Positions 49,763 through 58,175 of a stretch of 64,000 nucleotides of DNA are shown piece after piece (positions within the stretch are counted from its first letter, which is position 1; each line of letters opens with the position of its first letter). The translations under genes and the position numbers were made by a program. The notes under the pieces were generated by a model. The model was given only the letters and a program-made list of their open reading frames with translations, was not told where the DNA came from and ran no database searches. This DNA is from Humisphaera borealis. GTDB taxonomy: Bacteria > Planctomycetota > Phycisphaerae > Tepidisphaerales > Tepidisphaeraceae. The stretch lies in contig NZ_CP063458.1 of NCBI RefSeq assembly GCF_015169395.1, forward strand, positions 1,116,001-1,180,000, in the 5' to 3' direction.

Positions 49763-51910
49763 ATGATGTGTCTGCCAACGCCCGCGCTGTCGATTCGTCG
49801 CCGATCCGCCGTGCGATCCTTCCGGATCGCCCTGACCGCCGCGACGCTTTCCGTCGCGGGCATCCTGACGACCGGCTGCACCAACCAGACCGAAGCGCCC
49901 AAGCCCAAGGAGCGGTTCACCAAGCTCCCCGACGCGGTCAACCTTCCCGATTTCATGGAAGGGACGATCTATGAGAAAACCGAGCTGATCAATACCCAGC
50001 CGTACAACGTCTCGAGTTACGGCCTGGTCGGCCAGCTCCGGGGTACCGGCGACAGCACCGCGTCGAACGTGGTCCGGCAGTACATGGTCAAGGAAATCGC
50101 TCGCCGCGGGTTTGGCGATGCACTCCTTCCCGGGTTCGAGAAGATCACACCGGGCGACGTTCTGAGTAACCCCAATTACGCGATCGTCCGGGTTGATGCG
50201 TTCATCCCGCCTGGCGCACGCCGCGACGATTTCATCGACGCCCAGGTCACCTGCCTGGCCGGCAACAAGACCACGAGCCTCGGCAACGGCACGCTGTTCG
50301 AAACCGATCTCAAGGAAGGCGGCGCCGACGTCGACAACCCGTCGGGCGCGGTGAACACCTTTGTCCGCGTGAAGGGGCCGGTCGTCGTCAACACGGCTTA
50401 CGCATTGCAGAACCCCGGCGACCTGTCGCCGCAGGCCCGGGCGAGCCTTCGCCAGGGCACGATCATGTTCAATGCGCGGGTGATCAAGGACCGCCCGCTG
50501 ATGCTCCAGCTGCGGCAGCCGCAATCGACGATGTCGCGGAGCATCGAAGCGCTGGTGGACTACCGCTTCCAGAATGACGAGGTCGCCAAGGCGCAGAACG
50601 AAGGTATTGTCGACCTCTACGTTCCCCACAGCTTCCGCGGCGACTGGGCGCACTTCGCGGAAGTTGTCCGCCATATGTATGTGCGGAACGACGCCGACTT
50701 CAACATTCGCAAATCGCGCCAGCTCGCCGAGGCAGCGACGCTCCCTGGCGCGCGGCTCGAGGACATCAGTTACTGCTTTGAAGGCATCGGTTCGCACGCA
50801 CTGCCGGCGCTTCGTCCGCTGCTGAACCACCCCGACCAGGCGGTCGCGTATTACGCGGCCCGGGCGGCGGCGTTCATCCGGGATGACACCGGCGCCGCCG
50901 AGCAACGACTCATTCAAATGGCCCGTGCCAGCGGGCATCCGTTCCAGATCACCGCCATCCGCACGCTGGGCGCGCTGCCCAAGAGCCATTCGCTCAACTC
51001 GATGCTGCGCGAACTGCTGGTCAGCCCGGAGGCGCAGGTTCGGATCGAGGCCTACCTGATCCTGGCTCGCAATAACGACTCGGCGATCATGAGCACGCCG
51101 GTCGCGCCCCTCAGGACGCCCAACAACCAGAAGTTCCTGCTCGACCGCGTTCCCTGCGACGCCCCCCCGCTGATCTACGTCACCCGAACCGGCAAGCCGC
51201 GGATCGCGCTGATGGGCCGAATCCCCGACCTGGACCTGCCGGTGCCTTTCACGACGATGGACAACCGGCTCACCCTGGCGACGCGGCAGCGCGGGCGGGT
51301 GACGATCTTCTTCCGGGACCCGATGCGGCCCGCTCCTGTGGCGGTCGAAAGTCAGCAGGACCTGGACATGGTGATCGCGCGGCTCGGCGGCATGGGCGCT
51401 GAAGACGAGACCCTCAACTTCAGCTACAGCGAGGTCGCCGCCATCCTGCAGACCCTCGCCGACACCTCACGACTGACCGCCCGCAAGAGCAACGGGGAAC
51501 TGATTCGCACGGCATTCCTGATGCAGGAACCGCAGCGGGTGCGTGACGATCTGCAGAACGCCGGCCTGATCGCCAGCGGCGGTCTGCCCGGCGAAACCCC
51601 GCAGTTTGGCCCGCCGGCCGAGGTGGGTCCCGGCGTTTCCGTCCCGGGCACAGATCCGAACAAGGGTGGCGGTACGACCAGTCCGGGCGGTTCGACTGGC
51701 ACGGTTGGCTCGACCGGCACGGGCAGCAATGGCACGTCCGGCACCAATGCCGGCTCGTCGACCGGCGTAAAACCCGTCGGCCCGCCGCAACCCCTGACGA
51801 CCGGCGGCACGCCACAGGTCGGCGCCCGCGATCCCGGCCCCCAGCCCGTACCCGCCCCACAGCAACCGGCCGCCCCGGCCGCGGGTCAGTCGAACGCGCC
51901 GAAGTTTTAG
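49763..51910 (+). CDS. FlgI-like (flagellar P-ring domain) lipoprotein with HEAT-like repeats
   Basis: 715 residues from ATG 49763, with GGAGGG at 49749-49754; ATG 49703 lies before this site. A basic leader and hydrophobic stretch end at LSVAGILTTGC, a weak lipobox. Residues about 60-290 recall FlgI: YGLVGQLRGTGDSTAS, NYAIVRVDAFIPPGARRDDF, TSLGNGTLFETDL. Helical repeats follow at about 330-460 (ALRPLLNHPDQAVAYYAARA). Then comes a beta-rich region and a Gly/Thr/Pro-rich tail (about 615-715). FlgI normally forms the periplasmic P-ring of flagella and is about 370 residues; the lipobox, repeats and lack of flagellar neighbours point to another role. Confidence 0.7.
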   Translation: MMCLPTPALSIRRRSAVRSFRIALTAATLSVAGILTTGCTNQTEAPKPKERFTKLPDAVNLPDFMEGTIYEKTELINTQPYNVSSYGLVGQLRGTGDSTASNVVRQYMVKEIARRGFGDALLPGFEKITPGDVLSNPNYAIVRVDAFIPPGARRDDFIDAQVTCLAGNKTTSLGNGTLFETDLKEGGADVDNPSGAVNTFVRVKGPVVVNTAYALQNPGDLSPQARASLRQGTIMFNARVIKDRPLMLQLRQPQSTMSRSIEALVDYRFQNDEVAKAQNEGIVDLYVPHSFRGDWAHFAEVVRHMYVRNDADFNIRKSRQLAEAATLPGARLEDISYCFEGIGSHALPALRPLLNHPDQAVAYYAARAAAFIRDDTGAAEQRLIQMARASGHPFQITAIRTLGALPKSHSLNSMLRELLVSPEAQVRIEAYLILARNNDSAIMSTPVAPLRTPNNQKFLLDRVPCDAPPLIYVTRTGKPRIALMGRIPDLDLPVPFTTMDNRLTLATRQRGRVTIFFRDPMRPAPVAVESQQDLDMVIARLGGMGAEDETLNFSYSEVAAILQTLADTSRLTARKSNGELIRTAFLMQEPQRVRDDLQNAGLIASGGLPGETPQFGPPAEVGPGVSVPGTDPNKGGGTTSPGGSTGTVGSTGTGSNGTSGTNAGSSTGVKPVGPPQPLTTGGTPQVGARDPGPQPVPAPQQPAAPAAGQSNAPKF

Positions 51911-51937
51911 CGTCTGTCACACCGGCGTTCTTTGATT

Positions 51938-51973
51938 GGGTGGCATGGGTAACGGTACGCCGTTACCCGTGGC
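51938..51973. repeat. Single arm of the GGCATGGG palindrome family
   Basis: GGGTGGCATGGGTAACGG followed by TACGCCGTTACCCGTGGC: one self-complementary arm (GGGTAACGG with CCGTTACCC) and the GTGGC end seen in the paired copies at 39.7 and 49.6 kb. It starts the repeat-filled gap of 51.9-52.94 kb. Confidence 0.6.
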
Positions 51974-52065
51974 GACCGGCGGCCGGCGTTCGCCTGGCGC
52001 AAACGGTTGCACATGCCCGCAACGGTTATCTTGGACCGGTCTTTTGAGTTGGTGAAGTAGCCTTG

Positions 52066-52121
52066 TTGTGGTGCGGGCTTCAGCCTGCACCCGAATGTGC
52101 AGGCTGAAGCCCGCACCACAA
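52066..52121. repeat. Perfect 25-bp inverted repeat
   Basis: Arms 52066-52090 and 52097-52121 are exact reverse complements with a 6-nt loop; the core is GCGGGCTTCAGCC. It resembles the GGGCTTCAGCCC core at 47.0 kb. There is no T tract, so a terminator role is doubtful, though it lies 155 nt after the FlgI-like stop. Confidence 0.85.
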
Positions 52122-52280
52122 GTGCGCCAACCCGCTACACCGTCGTGAGAACGGCTGTAAACGCAGGCACCACCGCATCCGTTCATCTGTCTCTTTCGCT
52201 GACATCCGCACGAAGCGGAATCTCCTTGAACTCAGGCGGCCAATCCGTACAATATGCTAACATTGTATTTCGGGATGCGC

Positions 52281-52306
52281 GGTCGTCAAGCTGATTTTTG
52301 ACGACC
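52281..52306. repeat. 9-bp stem hairpin in the repeat island
   Basis: GGTCGTCAA (52281-52289) pairs with TTGACGACC (52298-52306) across an 8-nt AT-rich loop. Just upstream TACAAT...ATTGTA (about 52247-52266) is a second small inverted repeat. No gene is seen here. Confidence 0.4.
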
Positions 52307-52320
52307 GGTACGCGTGGCGC

Positions 52321-52885
52321 ATCTCGGGTTCGTTCGGCGGCGATAAAGGTCACCCGACGCTTCGCGCCACGGCGCCGGCTCAAGTGATCCGCACGTTCTG
52401 GCGGCCCCGTCAGTGACACGGGCTTCCAGCCCGTGCGGGCGACGTCGGAGTCGAACGATACGCCTCGCGACCGTTTTTAGTGTCTAGTGCAACGAAATAA
52501 CTAACAATCAGAAGGTCATAGAAGGGAGAAGAGATGCGTTTGAAACGGCCGCTTCAAGCATGAGGCATCACACAAGCCCAGCAAACCCATCTTACGGAAG
52601 GGACCCTCGGACGATGCGATTCTCGGGTTCGTTCGGCCAACAAGCCGCGGGCGCAGCGTACCCGCGGAGCCCCCGGTTCGATGACGTGTTCCTAGGGTCT
52701 GATGACGGGTTCTCGGGTTCGTTCGGCGCCCAACGTTTCTGGCGCGACGAGCGATTCTCGGGTTCGTTTGGCAATGCGTGGGAGAGCGTGTCCGCCACAA
52801 CCCCCACCCTAACCCTCCCCCGGAGTACCGGAGGAGGGGACCGTAGCGCGACCGTTGCCGAGGAGCGTTCTCGGGTTCGTTTGGC
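52321..52885 (+). repeat. Five dispersed copies of TTCTCGGGTTCGTTYGGC
   Basis: 18-mers at 52321-52338 (first base changed), 52620-52637, 52710-52727, 52755-52772 and 52868-52885. Spacing is irregular (299, 90, 45 and 113 nt), so this is not a CRISPR array. Between them lies another repeat-like stretch (near 52800-52840, CCCCCACCCTAACCC...GTACCGGAGGAGGGG) and a small palindrome CACGGGCTTCCAGCCCGTG at 52417-52435. Open frames here are by-products of the repeats. Confidence 0.8.
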
Positions 52886-52946
52886 AGTGTGCATCGCGCG
52901 CATCCGACACGATGTCGAGCGATCGGAACGCGATCGGACAGATATG

Positions 52947-52982
52947 AAAAGACCCGCGCCGCGGGTTGCGGCACGGGTCTTT
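52947..52982 (-). terminator. Intrinsic terminator of the PVC haem protein gene
   Basis: On the minus strand a 15-bp stem with one G-U pair (AAAGACCCGTGCCGC / GCGGCGCGGGTCTTT), loop AACCC and a TTTT end, 41 nt after the stop of the 53023-55683 gene. Confidence 0.8.
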
Positions 52983-53022
52983 CGAGACTCCGTCGATCGT
53001 TCAGACCGGTCGTCGGCTCGAC

Positions 53023-55683
53023 CTACTTCTGGAAGACCTCATGCTTCGGATCACCGCGGGCAATCAGATACGCGAGCAGGTCGAAGATTTCTTCTTCCTT
53101 GAGGTAATCCACCAGCCCTTCGGGCATCAGCGACACCTTGGAGGTTTCCATGGACTTGACGTTGTTGCGGTCGACGGCGGTCTGCTGGTTGGGGTCGAAC
53201 AGGTCGGTGTTGACCATCACGCGGTCGCCGTTCAGGTTCACGATCCGCCCGATGACCTGGTCGCCGTCGAGGGTCTTGACGACCGTCGGGGCGAACTGGT
53301 CGGACACTTCCTTGCTGGGCTCGATGATCGAAACCAGGATGTCGCGCGGGCCGAAGCGGGAGGCGAGGGACGTCAGGTCGGGGCCGACCATGCCGCCTTC
53401 ATTTCCGAACCGGTGGCAGGCGAAGCACGCGACCGTGCCGAACATCTTGCGGCCCTGCTCGAAGTTGCGGCCCTTCATCGACTGCTCGGCCTTGCTGGCC
53501 AGATCTTCGACCTTCCACTCCTTGACCTTCGTCCGGCCCTGCAGCCCGGCCGACAGTGCCGCCAGCGGCGACATCACTTCCGGCTTCTTCTCCAGGATAT
53601 CCTTGAGCTGCGTCTTCTCGGCGTCGCTCAGGCTGGCGATGGCGTCGGTGCGGATCATCTGGATGAACGCGACGAAGCTCGCCCCGCCGCGGTAGTTGGC
53701 CGCCCGCAGCAGCCACTCGAACTGCTTGGTGCGAAGCTCAGGCGTCCAGCCGGCCTTGAGCATGCGGAGCGATCGGGCGTACTCAATCTGCTCTTCCTGC
53801 GTGGCGGCGGTCGCCAGCAGCGGAACGGCCTTGGCGGCCAGGCTCGGGTCCTGGAGGTACGACAGCGCCATGCACAAGTCGTAACTGACGGGGATCGTCT
53901 TGGCCGGGAAGTGCGGCGTAAGCTGCGCGATCGCGGCCAGCCGTTGCTCTTCCGTTGGCTTGCCCATGCGGACGAAACAGACGGCGTAGGTGCGGAGCAT
54001 CGCCAGCTTCTGCCACTCGGGGAGCTTGGCGAAGTCGATCTTCTTCAGCGCCGACAGGATCTCGGCCTGAAGCGCCTTGTCTTCGGGGGCGTCGGTCGGC
54101 TTGCGGTGGAAGGGATCGACGCTCGTGGCCCGGACCAACGCCAGCAGTGCCGGGATCTGTCGCTCGGGCTTCTGCTCGGCCAGTGCCTGCTTCTGCCACT
54201 GCTTGACCGGCAGGTGTTCCAGCACGGTGCGGGCGGCCGAGCGGATGGCACGGTCGTCGCTGCCGAGATGATTCCAGGCACCTTCCATCGCGCCGATCTG
54301 CTCGACCTCGGTCAGCTTCTTGCCGTGGAAGCTCTCAAGCTTGTGCCGCAGTTCGCGGGCGGCGACCTGTTCCGGCGTGCCGGGGTTATGGACGGCGGGC
54401 GCCGTGGACTCCGTGCCGGTGTAGGTCACGCGGTAAAGGCCCGACTGGGTCTTGCGGCCGCCGATTGCGAAGTAGAGCGCCCCGTCTTCCTTGCGGACGA
54501 CGCTGTCGGTCAGTGGCAATGGCGAGCCGCTGAGGAACTCTTCCTTCGTCGCGGTGTAGCTGCTGCCGTCGGGCTGCATGTGGATCGCGTACATCTTGCC
54601 CCAGCTCCAGTCGTTGATGAACAACGCGTCCTGGTACTTGGCGGGGAACTTTGCGTCGTAACCGAACGTGACACCCGTCGGCGAACCTGGCCCGATGTTG
54701 ATCACCGCGCCGAAGCTGTCTTCGTACCACTCTGGCCATTTACCGGCGCCGTTGCGCCAGCCGAACTCGGCGCCGCTGATGACGTGGTTGACGCGCGTCG
54801 GGCGGTACCAGGAGGTGTTGAAGTCGTACTCCATGTCGGCGTCGTAGGTGAACAGCTCGCCGTCCTTGTTGAACGCCGCGTCGTACTGGTTGCGGAAGCC
54901 AGTCGCGACAAGCTCCCAGGTTTTGCCATCAGGGGACATGCTGTAGATGTTGCCGCCGGGGGCGAGCTTGTCGCGCATGAAGCCGCGGCCGTCGGGCATG
55001 CGCGGCAGCAGGTGATCTTCTCCCCAGAGCATGGGCACGCGGCTGGAGTCGACCTTGGTCAGTTCGGACTTGTTACCGACGACGATGTAGATCGACTTGC
55101 CGTCGGGTGCGAGCACCGCGGCGTGGGGCGAGTGGTCGCCGCCGCCGGGGATGTTGCGAAGGAACTCGGCCTTGTCGAGGGTGTCGTCGCCGTTGGTATC
55201 GGTGACGCGATAGACGCCGCTCTTGCTCTGGTCGGTGTAGTTATTGACGACGACATAGAGGGCGTCGAACGCCCAGACCAGGCCGTTGGCCGCGCCGACC
55301 TGCGCCGGGATGGGCTCGATCTTCATGCCTTCGGTGGTACCCAGGGCCGGCGGTGTGACGCGATAGAGGGCGCCGTACTGGTCGCAGACGATCAGGCGGC
55401 CCTTGTGATCGGTGCACATCGCGACCCACGAGCCCTGCGTCTCGGCAGGCACGGTGTAGAGCAACTCGACCTTGAAGCCGGGCAGGGCGCGGATCTTGTC
55501 GGCCGGTGTGGCTTCGGCGGCGTTGTTGGTCTTGGGTTTGGGAGCCTCGGGAGCCTTCTTGGGGTTCGCCCTGGGCGCGGGCTTGGAGCCCGCCGGCTTG
55601 GGCTGCTGCTGGGCAAAGATCGCACCGCCCGCCAGCGCGACGGTGGAGGTTAGCACGAGAAGGGTTTTACGAATGGGTGTCAT
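53023..55683 (-). CDS. PVC-type haem-binding CxxCH protein, paralogue of the 3005-5620 protein
   Basis: 886 residues from ATG 55683 (MTPIRKTLLVLTSTVALAGG signal); an open frame to 55764 lacks a signal. A Pro/Lys/Ala-rich linker precedes the propeller (about 65-430: GSWVAMCTDHKGRLIVCDQY, ELFTYDADMEYDFNTSWYRP). Helical repeats follow at about 440-690, then a cytochrome c domain with CFACH at about 753-757 and GPDLTSLASRFGPRDI. Order and motifs match the plus-strand copy, but the proteins are clearly diverged and only this one has the long linker. Likely a periplasmic sugar or alcohol dehydrogenase-like electron donor; the substrate is unknown. Confidence 0.88.
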   Translation of the reverse strand: MTPIRKTLLVLTSTVALAGGAIFAQQQPKPAGSKPAPRANPKKAPEAPKPKTNNAAEATPADKIRALPGFKVELLYTVPAETQGSWVAMCTDHKGRLIVCDQYGALYRVTPPALGTTEGMKIEPIPAQVGAANGLVWAFDALYVVVNNYTDQSKSGVYRVTDTNGDDTLDKAEFLRNIPGGGDHSPHAAVLAPDGKSIYIVVGNKSELTKVDSSRVPMLWGEDHLLPRMPDGRGFMRDKLAPGGNIYSMSPDGKTWELVATGFRNQYDAAFNKDGELFTYDADMEYDFNTSWYRPTRVNHVISGAEFGWRNGAGKWPEWYEDSFGAVINIGPGSPTGVTFGYDAKFPAKYQDALFINDWSWGKMYAIHMQPDGSSYTATKEEFLSGSPLPLTDSVVRKEDGALYFAIGGRKTQSGLYRVTYTGTESTAPAVHNPGTPEQVAARELRHKLESFHGKKLTEVEQIGAMEGAWNHLGSDDRAIRSAARTVLEHLPVKQWQKQALAEQKPERQIPALLALVRATSVDPFHRKPTDAPEDKALQAEILSALKKIDFAKLPEWQKLAMLRTYAVCFVRMGKPTEEQRLAAIAQLTPHFPAKTIPVSYDLCMALSYLQDPSLAAKAVPLLATAATQEEQIEYARSLRMLKAGWTPELRTKQFEWLLRAANYRGGASFVAFIQMIRTDAIASLSDAEKTQLKDILEKKPEVMSPLAALSAGLQGRTKVKEWKVEDLASKAEQSMKGRNFEQGRKMFGTVACFACHRFGNEGGMVGPDLTSLASRFGPRDILVSIIEPSKEVSDQFAPTVVKTLDGDQVIGRIVNLNGDRVMVNTDLFDPNQQTAVDRNNVKSMETSKVSLMPEGLVDYLKEEEIFDLLAYLIARGDPKHEVFQK

Positions 55684-55784
55684 GGAGATCGGCCTCGTAA
55701 GTTTGATGGTCTGTAAGTGGCGGAGATCGCCCGCTGGAGGAATCCTGGACAGTGATCGATGCAACGCCGCTCGCGATACATCGC

Positions 55785-55800
55785 GCCCGCTTCGGCGGGC
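55785..55800. repeat. GCCCGC-TTCG-GCGGGC hairpin next to CCCTAC
   Basis: A 6-bp GC stem closed by a TTCG loop, 10 nt past the sulfatase stop, followed by GCCGGCCCTAC. The hairpin-plus-CCCTAC layout is that of one arm of the GTAGGGT family seen at 36.7 and 47.2 kb. It may also help end or stabilise the sulfatase mRNA. Confidence 0.45.
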
Positions 55801-55810
55801 AGTGCCGGCC

Positions 55811-57268
55811 CTACTTGCGCTTGGGCTTTTCGGCGGCGTTACTCACCCACGGCCCGCCGTACTGGTCGCGCAACTCGGTGGTTCGCTTGCGCAGTGCGTC
55901 GGCGGTGGCGGCGAACGCGGGGTCGGCGATCAGGTTCTTCGTGCAATGGAAGTCGGCTTCGTGGTCGTAAAGTTCCTCGACCAGAGGCTTGGCTTGGAAC
56001 CACCGCACGTAGGTGAACCGCTCGTTTCTGACGCCCTCGCTCTTTGGAATTATGGCACCGGGACCATTGGCGTCCATCAGGTGTTCGTAGAAGAAGTCGT
56101 CGCGCCAGGGAACCTGAGCTTCCCCGGTAAGAAGCGGGAGAAGACTGCGGCCTTGGTAGTGCCTGGGCACGGCAATCCCGGCTCGGGCCAGCATGGTCGG
56201 AGCCAGGTCGAGATTCAATGCCATCTGGTCGATCACGGCACCATGGCGGTCCTTCAAGAGCGGGTCGGCGATGATCAGCGGGACGCGAATCGACTCTTCG
56301 TAGATGTACCACTTGTCGGCCAGCCCGCGGTCGCCGAGGAAGTAGCCGTTGTCGGCCGTGAAAACAATGACGGTGTTGTCGGCCTGCCCCTTGTCGGCGA
56401 CGGCCTTGCGGACGCGGCCGATGGCGCGGTCCACATCGGCAATCATGCGGAAATAGCCTCGGACCATTTCCTGGTACTTCGCCGGCTCATCGAACCGCCA
56501 TTTGAAGCGTTTGCGGCTCTCGCTGTTTTTGATGAAATCGGGCTGACTTTCGAAGAAGGACTCGGCCATCGTCGCCGGCGGCACGAACGTGAGATCCTCG
56601 TAGAGCCCGTCGCTCTCTTTCGCCCAGATGTACTGGCGGGGGTTGTTGTCCTCGGCGTGCGGGGAGTTGAAGCAGAGCGACAGGCACCAGGGCTTGGCGG
56701 GGTCGGAGCCTTCAATGAACTTGATCGCGTTTTCGGCCTCGATGTCCGTCAGATGGCGTTCGGTACCGTCCGGCTGCTTCTTCAGGTACGGGTGACCCAG
56801 GGGCGTGAAGACATCGTACATCGCCTTCTGGCCGGCATCGGCAACCGCGACGCCGAACTTGCCGACATGCCCCGTGCGGTACCCGGCGTCCTTCAGCAGT
56901 CGGGGATAGCTGGCGGCGGCGTGCTCGGCGGTGATGGGCTTGGTGCCGAAGGTGTAGCGATGCGTGCGTTCGTGAAGGCCCGTCAGAATCGTTGCCCGGC
57001 TGGCGGCGCAGATCGCCGTCGTGACGAACATGTTCCTGAACCGCACACCCTCGGCGGCAAGCGCGTCGATGTTCGGCGTTTGAATGCCGAACGCCTTGCT
57101 GTGTCCGACTGCGTCCCAGCGCTGGTCATCGGTGAGGATGAACAGGATGTTCGGGCGCCCAACGGGCTTTTCAATACGGGGCGACGCGGCGGTGTCCGCC
57201 GCGAGCACCAGCCGGCCGAAAGAGCAGACGACTACACAGGTCAGCAGGAAGCGATTCAGCATCGACAA
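55811..57268 (-). CDS. Exported type I sulfatase
   Basis: 485 residues with a signal peptide (LNRFLLTCVVVCSFGRLVLA); ATG 57262 is an equally likely start. Sulfatase signature: metal-binding DDQRWD (D47, D48), the formylglycine site CAASRATILTG with Cys87 (C-x-A-S-R), GYRTGHVGKFG with the catalytic His/Lys region, and TADNGYFLGDRGLADKWYIY. The enzyme removes sulfate from sulfated glycans in the periplasm after Cys87 oxidation by a formylglycine-generating enzyme, not in the window. Planctomycetes carry many such genes. It is upstream of, and co-oriented with, the PVC haem protein gene (127-bp gap). Confidence 0.93.
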   Translation of the reverse strand: MSMLNRFLLTCVVVCSFGRLVLAADTAASPRIEKPVGRPNILFILTDDQRWDAVGHSKAFGIQTPNIDALAAEGVRFRNMFVTTAICAASRATILTGLHERTHRYTFGTKPITAEHAAASYPRLLKDAGYRTGHVGKFGVAVADAGQKAMYDVFTPLGHPYLKKQPDGTERHLTDIEAENAIKFIEGSDPAKPWCLSLCFNSPHAEDNNPRQYIWAKESDGLYEDLTFVPPATMAESFFESQPDFIKNSESRKRFKWRFDEPAKYQEMVRGYFRMIADVDRAIGRVRKAVADKGQADNTVIVFTADNGYFLGDRGLADKWYIYEESIRVPLIIADPLLKDRHGAVIDQMALNLDLAPTMLARAGIAVPRHYQGRSLLPLLTGEAQVPWRDDFFYEHLMDANGPGAIIPKSEGVRNERFTYVRWFQAKPLVEELYDHEADFHCTKNLIADPAFAATADALRKRTTELRDQYGGPWVSNAAEKPKRK

Positions 57269-57550
57269 TCGACCCTCCGCGGTCGCTTGAGACGTTCTAG
57301 TTTCGTCCGGGGCTGGGGAAGAACGCCAGCATCATACCGGTGAACGCCGCAGGGAACAGCAGTATTGCGTTGGCGTCAAAGGATGTTCCGCAACTTTGAA
57401 ATCTGGCTGCTATCGGACCGCTGCCGCGGTGCCCATGCCGGGACGTCCTTCGGAGACAATCGTGTAAGACATTGCCCCCGGTTGTCGACTACCATCATGA
57501 CGGCGGTCGGTCGTCGAAGGACTTTCACTCGGCGTGCGACCCGAGCTCGC

Positions 57551-58126
57551 ATGATCGATTGGGACCGCATCGTCGAAGAGGATGGACCGGCCGTCTGGCG
57601 CATTTGCTGGCGGCTGCTCTGTAACCGCGCCGACGCCGAAGAGGCGTTCCAGGAGGCGTTTATCGCTGCGGTCGAGCTGTCGCGGCGGGAGACGCTCGCC
57701 ACCCCGCGGGCCATCCTCCAGCACCTGGCGACGGCACGGTCGATCGACAAGCTCCGTTCCCGCCAGCGGCGTCGCAAACGGCATGAGCCGGTCGACCACG
57801 AACGGCTGAACGAGGAAGCCTCGGCCGACGTAACGCCGCCGCAGAACGCCGAGGCCGGGGAACTGTCCGATGCGCTACTGAAGGCGCTGGCGACCCTTCC
57901 CGGGAAGCAGGCCGAGTGCTTCACGCTCCACGCGATCGAAGGCTGGGCCTACCAGGAGATCGCCGATCGCCTGGGTCTGAGCATCGATCATGTCGGCGTT
58001 CTGATTCACCGTGCCCGGGGAAAGTTGAAGAAGTCGCTGGCGCACTATGGTCACGACGGTCACAACAGTGCCGTTGAACCACCTGCGGCTGGCGCGACGT
58101 CAGGAAGCAGCCCATCTGGAAAGTGA
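57551..58126 (+). CDS. ECF-type RNA polymerase sigma factor
   Basis: 191 residues from ATG 57551 (MIDWDRIVEEDG); the frame is open to 57365, but the upstream part is Arg-rich and unlike the family. Region 2 at about 10-80 (RADAEEAFQEAFIAAVEL, ILQHLATARSIDKLRSR), region 4 at about 115-170 (LPGKQAECFTLHAIEGWAY, IDHVGVLIHRARGKLKKSL). A His/Ser/Pro-rich tail follows. It ends 49 nt before a membrane-anchored cupredoxin gene, its likely co-regulated partner. Confidence 0.9.
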   Translation: MIDWDRIVEEDGPAVWRICWRLLCNRADAEEAFQEAFIAAVELSRRETLATPRAILQHLATARSIDKLRSRQRRRKRHEPVDHERLNEEASADVTPPQNAEAGELSDALLKALATLPGKQAECFTLHAIEGWAYQEIADRLGLSIDHVGVLIHRARGKLKKSLAHYGHDGHNSAVEPPAAGATSGSSPSGK

Positions 58127-58175
58127 CCGTGCAGGATTGCCGGACCGGAACACCAAGAGTCAGCAGGTATTCGTC

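Noticed and set aside
52321-52885. The 18-mer copies as a CRISPR array
   Set aside because: Spacing is irregular (45 to 299 nt) and there are no cas genes.
52560-53102. A 180-codon plus-strand frame and matching minus-strand frames rich in NEPEN/TNPR
   Set aside because: They are translations of the dispersed 18-mer repeats, not genes.
52966-55653. An 895-codon plus-strand frame
   Set aside because: Antisense to the PVC haem protein, whose CxxCH, propeller motifs, signal peptide and terminator fix the coding strand.
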